Source of the DNA: CAIKMD01 sp963803265
GTDB lineage: Bacteria; Pseudomonadota; Alphaproteobacteria; ATCC43930; CGMCC-115725
DNA length: 64,000 nucleotides
Direction: 5' to 3'
Assembly: GCA_963803265.1 (NCBI GenBank)
Contig: CAWDLZ010000012.1
Location: forward strand, 124,001 to 188,000
The notes under the pieces are model-generated. The model had not been told where the DNA came from, ran no database searches, and saw only the letters and a program-made list of their open reading frames with translations. Made by a program: the position numbers and the translations under genes. Positions 57,659 through 64,000 of this stretch are shown here, in pieces. Numbering within the stretch: the stretch's first letter is position 1; each line of letters begins with the position of its first letter.

Positions 57659-58585
57659 CTAGTCGAAGACGATTTTGGCCGCGTTGACGGGCTGCGGCAG
57701 CAGTTTCAGCCGCGTCAGAATATCGATCCAATATTGGAAGTCCGCCGGCGCGATACTGGTCGCAAAATTCGGCAGGGTCGGCTCGGCGAATTTCAGATAT
57801 TTCTTCTCGATCGTGCTGGCATCGTCGGGATTGGCGACGATATAGGCGATTGCTTCGTCGAGAGCGGCGCGGAAGGCGGCAACGGCCGGCTTGTTGGCGT
57901 TGGCCCAGGTGCCCTTCGCTTCCCAGAGCGAGCCGAGCTCATCGGGATTGTTGATGGAGGTGATATCGACCGACTTGGTGCCGTCGCCCTGTGCCAGTGC
58001 GCGGCCGAGCACCGGCTCGACTAGAGGCGCGGCATCGATCTGACCCGCCTTCAACATATCCGGAAGCTGCGGCAATGGCGCTTCGATTGTCGTGTAGCGA
58101 TCGAGGCTGATGCCGTGATCGAGCATCCATTTTTTGATGTTCAGGTCGAGAGCCTGGTTCAGCCCGGGCACGCCGACGCGCTTACCGATCAGGTCCTCGG
58201 GCTTTGTCACGGTGATGCCCGGCCGCGTCACCAGCGCGGTGCGCGGGTTGCTGGCGAGGAGACGGGCAGCGCCGCCGACGGCAACCTGATCGAGGCCGCC
58301 CGCAACGGCCAGGATCAAAATCGAGGGTGTCGTATAGGCAATCTGGACACTGCCGGATTCGATGGCGCTCGGCGACATCGACCCGTTGGGGATCGAAACC
58401 AGCGTCGCATCCAGACCGTGCTGCGCGAGCAAGCCTTTATCTTGCGCAACGAGCAGCGGCAGGAAATCGCCGGCAGTCCCGTATCCCACCGTTAGAGTCG
58501 TCGCGGCCTCGCTCGGCGCGGAAAAGACGATTGCCGCGGCGGCAAATCCGACAAACAAGCGTGCTGCAATTCGTGTAAACGTCAT
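57659..58585 (-). CDS. ABC transporter substrate-binding protein (NitT/TauT-like)
   Basis: A 308-residue protein. The signal peptide runs MTFTRIAARLFVGFAAAAIV to about SEAA; then TLTVGYGTAGDFLPLLVAQD, GLDATLVSIPNGSMSPSAIE, and PEDLIGKRVGVPGLNQALDL, as in nitrate/sulfonate/taurine or thiamine-precursor binding proteins. AAGGGGGAT lies seven bases before ATG 58585. No permease or ATPase gene is adjacent, so the system is incomplete here. IS copy 2 lies 220 bases upstream. Confidence 0.88.
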   Translation of the reverse strand: MTFTRIAARLFVGFAAAAIVFSAPSEAATTLTVGYGTAGDFLPLLVAQDKGLLAQHGLDATLVSIPNGSMSPSAIESGSVQIAYTTPSILILAVAGGLDQVAVGGAARLLASNPRTALVTRPGITVTKPEDLIGKRVGVPGLNQALDLNIKKWMLDHGISLDRYTTIEAPLPQLPDMLKAGQIDAAPLVEPVLGRALAQGDGTKSVDITSINNPDELGSLWEAKGTWANANKPAVAAFRAALDEAIAYIVANPDDASTIEKKYLKFAEPTLPNFATSIAPADFQYWIDILTRLKLLPQPVNAAKIVFD

Positions 58586-58800
58586 CGTCGTATCCCCCTT
58601 AGTGAAATGATGGCGCGCCCCGCCGCGGGCGGCGCGCTCGGAAATCCGCCCGTGCCCACCTTGTTCTTCACGGTCCCCGCGAAGCATAAGCTCAAGATTT
58701 TAGCACGGGGCGAAAAGTAGTCGAGGCAAGCGGTTTAGGGGCTCAGGAGTTCGGTCAGAGTCATTTGCCTCGGTTTCGATCGGTCAACGATAGGACCGGT

Positions 58801-58820
58801 TTAGCCCGCCTTATTCACGA
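58801..58820 (+). repeat. IS1380 copy 2: target duplication TTAG and left terminal repeat
   Basis: TTAG at 58801-58804, then CCCGCCTTATTCACGA at 58805-58820, identical to the equivalent end of copy 1. Confidence 0.88.
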
Positions 58821-60431
58821 CGGGAGCGATTGTAGGCTGGCGGATGTAGCGTAAGCCGCTGATTGCGAGCATGATTCTGTTGTCAGGACAGAGTCGAAGC
58901 CGCGATCACGGAGCGCCACATCCGCCATGAACAAAGATAACCTCCTGCCGTTTTCCCTGCCAGCGATTTGCCGCAAGAAAGTGAGCGTAGCTTTCGACGG
59001 CGGGATGCTGTCGTCGGATGCGGGCGTGCTGCTGCTGCGCGGGGTCGAGCGGCATCTGGGCGTTGCAGCGCGCCTCGCGACCTGCCTGAAGGATCGCCGT
59101 GATTCCGATCGCATCGATCACACGGTCGAGGAGATGCTGCGGCTTCGGATGTTTGCGATCGCGGCGGGGTACGAGGACGCCAACGACTGCAACAAACTGC
59201 GGGACGACCCGGTATTCAAGATGGCGGTGGGCCGAGCACCGGGAAGCGGCGAGGCGCTGTGCGCGCAACCGACCATGTCGCGGTTGGAGAATGCGCCGTC
59301 GCGGATCGAGATCGCGCGACTGATGCTGGCGCTGGTGGATCAGTTCTGTGCCAGTTACGCGCGGGCGCCGGCTTCGATTATTCTCGACATCGACGACACC
59401 TTCGACGCGGTGCATGGCCGGCAGCAGTTATCGCTGTTCAACGCGCATTACGACGAACGCTGCTTCCTGCCGATCCATATCTACGAGGGGACGAGCGGCA
59501 AGCCCGTTGCCGTCATCCTGCGCAGCGGCAAGACGCCGGGCGGGATCGAAGTGCGCACGATCCTGAAGCATGTCATTGCCCGCATTCGCCGGCACTGGCC
59601 GAAGGTTAACATCCTGGTGCGCGGTGACAGCCACTACGGTCGAGTCAAGGCGATGGATTGGTGCGAAGCCAATGGGATTGGCTACATCTTCGGCTTCGGC
59701 GGCAACCCGGTCGCTCGCCGGCATGATCCGGTCGGTTGCCGACGCGGTGTGCGTCGAGCGCGCGGTGACCGGAACCGAGAAGCTGCGCCGCTGGAGCGAC
59801 GCTGCGTTACGGCGCCAAGAGTTGGCAAAGACAGCGCCGTGTCGTCGCCCGGATCGAGGCGACGAAGCTCGGCCTCGATGTCCGTTACGTCGTCACCTCG
59901 CTCAAGGGCAGCGCCAAGCATCTCTATGAGACAGTCTACTGTGGCCGCGGCCAAGCGGAGAACTTCATCAAGCTACACAAGGCCCAGCTCGCCTCGGATC
60001 GTACGTCGTGCCGTGACCCGCGGGCCAATCAGATGCGCCTCATCCTGCACACGGCGGCTTATTGGCTGCTTCTCACTCTGCGCGCTGCCGCGCCCAAGCG
60101 TTCCTCTTGGAGAACGGCCGAGTTCACGACGCTGCGATTGCGGCTGATCAAGATCGCCGCCCGCGTCGTCGAGGGCGCCGCTCGAATTCGCCTCTGGCTG
60201 CCGACAGCTTGCCCGGACGCAGCGATCTTCCGGCTGCTCGCCGGCCGCTTCGCCGCTGCGGGACCATGACCCACGGGGCGATGTGCCCCGCCGAACCCTT
60301 CCCGCAACCTCCAGCCCTCGACCCAATAAAATCCCGATCAGCGTCGTAACGAACGCGATGGATCAGCCTTGTCACACTTCAAAAGAATCGTGGTGCGCCG
60401 AAAATCGCGCTACGCTCGTGAATACAAACGG
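58805..60431 (+). mobile_element. IS1380-family insertion sequence, copy 2
   Basis: A 1,627-bp element nearly identical to copy 1 (10580-12205), in inverted orientation, with its own perfect 4-bp duplication TTAG (58801-58804 and 60432-60435). It is one base longer, owing to an extra C near 59712. It separates the ABC binding-protein gene from the HEPN-like gene. Both target sites fit YTAG. Confidence 0.92.
58927..60269 (+). pseudogene. IS1380-family transposase, two frameshifts
   Basis: The same protein as copy 1. One extra C near 59712 (GGTCGCTCGCC where copy 1 has GGTGCTCGCC) is private to this copy. The extra T at 59807-59808 is shared with copy 1. Removing both yields 446 residues with the DDE-type segments LDIDDTFDAVHG, LVRGDSHYGR and GRGQAENFIK. 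Differences from copy 1 include CAQ for CSQ and VNIL for VDIL. Confidence 0.85.
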
Positions 60432-60435
60432 TTAG
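60416..60435 (+). repeat. IS1380 copy 2: right terminal repeat and target duplication TTAG
   Basis: The terminal repeat at 60416-60431 reads, on the minus strand, CCGTTTGTATTCACGA, the same as copy 1; TTAG follows at 60432-60435. Confidence 0.88.
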
Positions 60436-60609
60436 CTCCGATAGCAACCGAACGGCCGAAATCGCGGGAGGTCCGCAACGTGCCCACTTGCCGAAATTGC
60501 CACGCCAGGTTTCCCCCGTGTCAGCCGGCCGGCCCGAGGCCATTGCCGATTTCCTGGTTGCGCGAACCTATGACTGCGGGCGTATGATCTTCGTCGAATC
60601 GGGGTCGCT

Positions 60610-61197
60610 ATGAGACTGACCAAGCTACAAAGTCAGATCATTGCAGACTATGACGCGCTTGCCGCGCCATCAAAAATCGACGTTAGGCTGCTACCTGCCG
60701 ACGCTGAGGACCGTACGCTCTGCTTGCGCCTTGTCTTTCATGAATGGGTGCGCGCCCAGGTGATCATGAAGTACGCGCTCATCGATGAGTATCTCGCCTG
60801 CATTATTGCCAACTACTATTTTGGCAGACCAAAAGAGCCCCACTACGGCAAGTTATGGCGGACAAAGAAATTCCAAAGATTTAACCACCACGTATTGGAC
60901 GAGTTGTACCTTCCGAAGAAAAGGGACTTGGTGCACGCAATTAAGCCATTTCCGTCAGCGATCACCAGCAAGATCATGAAGATTAATGATGTGCGCAACG
61001 CTCTGGCGCATAGCTTCTTCCCCCAGAACCGTCGCCGCTACCGTAAGCAGGGGCGGAAACCGGCCTATGGCGGCGTGGCTTATGATGGAATTGATATATT
61101 CACTCGGCTTGGATACGAAAAGTTCTATAGCGACGCCAGCGACGTGATGGAACTTCTGCACCGCCGCGCGTTACCGCCGTTCGGTCCAGCTTGGTAG
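60610..61197 (+). CDS. HEPN-like protein with RNxxxH motif
   Basis: A 195-residue protein. It begins MRLTKLQSQIIADYDALAAP. The C-terminal half contains KINDVRNALAHSFF, the R(N)x3-H signature of HEPN domains, which are often RNases in toxin or defence systems. No nucleotidyltransferase (MNT) gene is next to it and no second domain is seen. Composition is less GC-rich than core genes. TATGAT at 60583-60588 may be its -10. It lies 174 bases after IS copy 2. Function uncertain; a non-catalytic HEPN is possible. Confidence 0.6.
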   Translation: MRLTKLQSQIIADYDALAAPSKIDVRLLPADAEDRTLCLRLVFHEWVRAQVIMKYALIDEYLACIIANYYFGRPKEPHYGKLWRTKKFQRFNHHVLDELYLPKKRDLVHAIKPFPSAITSKIMKINDVRNALAHSFFPQNRRRYRKQGRKPAYGGVAYDGIDIFTRLGYEKFYSDASDVMELLHRRALPPFGPAW

Positions 61198-61440
61198 CCA
61201 GCCACGAACACATCTGTTTTGGATACACGTCACTGTCCGCTTACGACGCGTGACCGAACGCTACATCGCAGCCTGGATCGGCGCGAGGCGGATGTCGGAG
61301 TCAGATTGGCGGACTTCCGCTCCGAGTTCAGCGTGAGACGAACGGCGCCCTTCGCGTCATGTCCGCTTGCGGGCTTTAAGCGGCCGTAGGATGCCAGCGG
61401 CATTGCTTCTGGGATCTGCCAGAAGCAGAAATGGCCAGCC
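61198..61440. other. Spacer with repeat-like remnants
   Basis: A 243-base non-coding region between convergent genes. The word TGTCCGCTT occurs twice, near 61234 and 61360, in CGTCA-type contexts. Bases 61322-61340 (CCGAGTTCAGCGTGAGACG) resemble the loop and tail of the 35-nt hairpin repeat at 35966-36000. No gene is supported. Confidence 0.35.
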
Positions 61441-62352
61441 TTATTGGATCACATGAAACCCGGATTGCGGGGTAGATACTGAGTCCAATTTCCAAACTCG
61501 CGCGTCGATACGAGAACCATGGGAAACGTAATGCGCATCCCGTGGCTCCACGGCAATACTGAGAGCGACGTCGCTCGTGCCGGGAAGGAACGCCGACACG
61601 TGCGGAGAACCGCTATTTGCAGCCAAATCCAGCGCGGTCTTGAAGGCGGCGCCGAGGACCTTCGGTTGCGCGACGCCTAGTGGTCCAATATGGCCGCTAG
61701 GAGAGATGTAGGCGTAGCCCACGCAATCGTCATCTTCGTAAAAGACGACACCACGCAAGCCGCTGTCCTTAATCAGATACCGGTGATGCTTCTCGCGTGA
61801 AACCCCCAACGCCTGCTCGTCAATGTGGGCGACGCTCCGCAGATGCGATGGGATATCCTCAATCGGCGCATAGCGCAATTGCGCGCCCGACGAACGACCC
61901 ATCAGGACTTCGTGCGCGACATCGAAATTATAAATTGGAAGGCGGGGGAACATCCCGTGCTGAATATAGAGTCCTTGCGATACCGTGTTGAACGCGAAGG
62001 TGATGAGGGCCTTGTTGGTGGCCCCCGATTTCCGAGCGTGGTCCGACGTTCGCCTGAGAAGTTCATTGCCGATGCCGCGTCCCTGATGAGCGGGAGACAC
62101 GAACAACTCCGCGAGAAACCACAAGTCGCCGCAGACCCAACTGAAGGCAAAGCCAAGAATTTCACCTGCATCCTCAGCCACCCACAAGCCATCGGGATCG
62201 TCCTTCAAGGAAAACGATTGAAACTGAGTGGGACGTAAGACCGCCATTGGTCCAAAGCCGTGACGTTCGGTGAGCTCGTTGATGCTGCGAACGACTAGTT
62301 CTTGAGCGCGGTCCAAATCTTGCTCGCGGGCAGGTCGGTATACGAGTGGCAT
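61441..62352 (-). CDS. GNAT family N-acetyltransferase
   Basis: A 303-residue protein. The N-terminal GNAT domain has the acetyl-CoA motif FVSPAHQGRGIGNELLRR around residue 85 (Q/RxxGxG/A). A second, weaker GNAT-like half occupies the C-terminus (GPLGVAQPKVLGAAFKTAL). ATG 62352 (MPLVYRPAREQDLDRAQELV) is preferred to an upstream start at 62373. Composition is less GC-rich than the core. The substrate is unknown. Confidence 0.85.
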   Translation of the reverse strand: MPLVYRPAREQDLDRAQELVVRSINELTERHGFGPMAVLRPTQFQSFSLKDDPDGLWVAEDAGEILGFAFSWVCGDLWFLAELFVSPAHQGRGIGNELLRRTSDHARKSGATNKALITFAFNTVSQGLYIQHGMFPRLPIYNFDVAHEVLMGRSSGAQLRYAPIEDIPSHLRSVAHIDEQALGVSREKHHRYLIKDSGLRGVVFYEDDDCVGYAYISPSGHIGPLGVAQPKVLGAAFKTALDLAANSGSPHVSAFLPGTSDVALSIAVEPRDAHYVSHGSRIDARVWKLDSVSTPQSGFHVIQ

Positions 62353-62756
62353 CGGGGCAGGTCCTTGATACAAAATCTATGCGGTATCGTAGCCGCAAAA
62401 ATCGTCGCTCAGGAAGTACCTTGGAGCCGCTTCGGGCGCACCCGAGCCAACGCCTGACGCATATCTCAAGCTGAGTGGCGGCCGCCGCCGCCCTCCGCTT
62501 TTGCTCATACGGTCCACGCCTCTATGTCCGGATAGTGGCTGATACCGGAAACGCGCATTGGGCGCTTACGTCCGTCGGCTTATCGCGGCGGCTTTATGAG
62601 CCGGCGCGCTAGCACCGCATCGGCCCAGACCGAATCGTCGTTCCCGCGAAGGCGGGAACCCAGAGAACCCCTGCGTGCCCGCTCCCCGCATTCGCGCGGA
62701 CAAGCTTCGCGGGCATGACGACGAGGCGTTTCGGCTTGCTCGGATTCCGCTCTGAT
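62353..62756. other. 404-base spacer with one REP-like hairpin
   Basis: No gene is supported. A 7-bp stem TTCCCGC, loop GAAG, GCGGGAA sits at 62641-62658. This is the common alphaproteobacterial palindrome seen in intergenic repeats, where it is usually followed by a CCAG-type tail; here ACCCAG follows. Confidence 0.5.
62641..62658 (+). repeat. REP-like palindrome
   Basis: TTCCCGC-GAAG-GCGGGAA, a perfect 7-bp stem with a 4-base loop, within the spacer between the acetyltransferase and DUF3501 genes. It resembles dispersed intergenic palindromes of alphaproteobacteria. Confidence 0.5.
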
Positions 62757-63347
62757 TTACGCGAAATCCTCGGCGAGGGCGGCGCGCACGGCATCGGGCA
62801 TCACCGCGATATGGCCGTAATTCGGATGGTCGATGCCGACGTGGATCGCGGCGCCGCTTGAGCGGAACTTCGCCTTTTGCGCCGGCGTGAAGGGAAAGCG
62901 CAGGAACTGCACCGCCGAGGCCTTGCCCTCGGGCGAGGTGTTCTCGCGCGTCGGATCGGGGAGACCCACGATGCGCTCGCCCGCGACCTCGATATAGACC
63001 TTGTTCTCGATGCCGCCCAAGCGCGCCAGCATGGCGTCGCGGCGTTGCGGATCCTCGATCTCGATCATCACCGTGGCGATGAGCTCGTCGCCCTGCGGGA
63101 TGAGCGGATTATAGGCCGCCAGCTCGTCGACGATCTGCGCCTCGCCGCCATGCTCGATATGCAGCATCTCGTGGACCTGGTGCCACATCGTCTCGTAATT
63201 CTCGAAATAGCAGGTGACGAACGGCCCGACCTCGACGCGGCGGTTGCGCTTCATCTCGGCGAGTTGCCGCTTCAAGTCGCGGCGGTCGCGGGCGTAAGCG
63301 GCGGGATCGAGGATGTCGGCGCGGGTGATGACGCGCTTTGCGGTCAT
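62757..63347 (-). CDS. DUF3501 family protein
   Basis: A 196-residue protein: MTAKRVITRADILDPAAYAR, a central EVGPFVTCYFENYETMWHQV and HEMLHIEHGG, and FLRFPFTPAQKAKFRSSGAA near the end. It matches DUF3501, which commonly follows rubrerythrin and an Fe-S (CCG-domain) protein and is thought to act with them in redox metabolism. ATG 63347 overlaps the upstream stop as ATGA. Confidence 0.85.
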   Translation of the reverse strand: MTAKRVITRADILDPAAYARDRRDLKRQLAEMKRNRRVEVGPFVTCYFENYETMWHQVHEMLHIEHGGEAQIVDELAAYNPLIPQGDELIATVMIEIEDPQRRDAMLARLGGIENKVYIEVAGERIVGLPDPTRENTSPEGKASAVQFLRFPFTPAQKAKFRSSGAAIHVGIDHPNYGHIAVMPDAVRAALAEDFA

Positions 63348-64000
63348 GGCGGGACTCCATAGGCGAGGGCCATCAGCTCGATGGGGTGAAGGGCGGCGCG
63401 CGGCTCGGTGCCGAGCGCCGCGACGCCTTGGCGAAGATGGAGCGCGGCGAGCGGGCATTCGGAGGCGAGATAGGTCTTGGCCGCTTGCGCCGCCTGGCGC
63501 GCGGCCGGCCGGCCCACCTTCATCGCGACCTCGAAATTGCCGCGCTTCACGCCCCACGAGCCGCCATGGCCCGAGCAGCGCTCGATCACGTCGATTTGGG
63601 GCTCGGGCAGGAGGCGCAGCATCTCGACCGCCTTGGCGCCCATGTTCTGCGCGCGGGCATGGCAGGCGAGGTGCAAGCTGACCCCGCCGGGCAAGGCCAC
63701 CATGCCGGGCGCGAGGCCCTCCTTCCTGGCGATGTCGACGACGTATTCGCTCAGATCGAAGGTGGCGCGGGCGAGTTTCGCAATGGAATCGTCCTTCGGC
63801 AGCAGCAGCGGCCACTCGAATTTGAGCATCAATGCGCAGGACGGGACCAGCGCCACAATATCATTTCCCTCATCGATCGAAGGCGCCAAGGCGGCGGCGA
63901 TTTTGCGCGCGCTCGCCGCGACGCGCGACAGTTCCCCCTGCTCGAATTGCGGCATGCCGCAACAGCCGGGATAGGCGACCTCGGTGGCGACGCCGTTCCG
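63344..64000 (-). CDS. Heterodisulfide-reductase-related Fe-S (CCG-domain) protein, C-terminal part
   Basis: The last 218 residues of a protein whose start is beyond the window. A CCG motif lies at PGCCGMPQFEQG near the window end, then VALVPSCALMLKFEWPLLL, and a second Cys motif IERCSGHGGSWG. This is the GlpC/HdrB-like cysteine-rich arrangement. The stop overlaps the DUF3501 start. A rubrerythrin gene would be expected further upstream. Confidence 0.82.
   Translation of the reverse strand, partial: RNGVATEVAYPGCCGMPQFEQGELSRVAASARKIAAALAPSIDEGNDIVALVPSCALMLKFEWPLLLPKDDSIAKLARATFDLSEYVVDIARKEGLAPGMVALPGGVSLHLACHARAQNMGAKAVEMLRLLPEPQIDVIERCSGHGGSWGVKRGNFEVAMKVGRPAARQAAQAAKTYLASECPLAALHLRQGVAALGTEPRAALHPIELMALAYGVPP

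Noticed and set aside
62641..62658. A CRISPR or phage attachment site
   Set aside because: A single short palindrome without spacer-repeat periodicity, integrase or tRNA nearby; it fits a REP-like element.

Overview
The window is about 64 kb of GC-rich chromosomal DNA. Gene families and gene order point to an alphaproteobacterium, most likely Rhodospirillales-like: the rpsT-dnaA-dnaN-recF-gyrB block with echA and mutM beside it, a DUF1674/SdhAF4 gene near rsmB, an rpe-heparinase-purH run, and a very large NAD-specific glutamate dehydrogenase. No rRNA, tRNA or CRISPR array was recognised.

Layout. 0-6.2 kb: DoxX tail, YkoP-like protein, an N-terminal-nucleophile-type hydrolase, a Bax-inhibitor-1-like membrane protein, an SDR, SdhAF4, a DTW-domain tRNA modifier and RsmB. 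6.2-10.3 kb: a tight four-gene operon of Rieske dioxygenase alpha and beta plus a GADH3/GMC oxidoreductase pair. 10.6-12.2 kb: IS1380-family element copy 1. 12.2-13.4 kb: an AIPR-type (abortive-infection-like) gene. 13.5-22.6 kb: rpe, heparinase II/III, two tandem FAD monooxygenases, a lipoprotein, a toxin-antitoxin pair and purH. 22.7-39.3 kb: catabolic and central genes, including a dihydroxyphthalate-decarboxylase-like protein, acs, RidA, NAD-GDH, gentisate dioxygenase, a ThDP enzyme, HAD and Nudix. 39.3-46.3 kb: gyrB, recF, dnaN, dnaA and rpsT. 46.4-58.6 kb: echA, mutM, ubiE, coaBC, dut, Rrf2-cysK, moeB, a second toxin-antitoxin pair, MFS, and TRAP and ABC binding proteins. 58.8-60.4 kb: IS1380 copy 2, in inverted orientation. 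60.6-64 kb: a HEPN-like gene, an acetyltransferase, DUF3501 and an Fe-S protein running off the end.

Functionally the accessory genes lean towards aromatic-acid catabolism: a ring-hydroxylating oxygenase, flavin monooxygenases, a 4,5-dihydroxyphthalate-decarboxylase homologue and gentisate 1,2-dioxygenase. Acetyl-CoA synthetase, enoyl-CoA hydratase and glutamate dehydrogenase would serve the products. Inserted cassettes appear to have split the rsmB / rpe-heparinase / purH neighbourhood.

Quality warning. At least 32 single-base insertions, with no deletions, break otherwise well-conserved genes: 14 in gyrB, 7 in NAD-GDH, 4 in recF, 2 in dnaN and one each in several others. Removing them restores reading frames of family-typical length, so they look like sequencing or assembly errors rather than gene decay. 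One further +1 is shared by both IS copies and is probably real. The most interesting non-artefact signals are a pair of 35-nt intergenic repeats with covarying hairpin stems (35904-36000), the dioxygenase-GMC operon, and the AIPR and HEPN genes lying next to the two IS copies.
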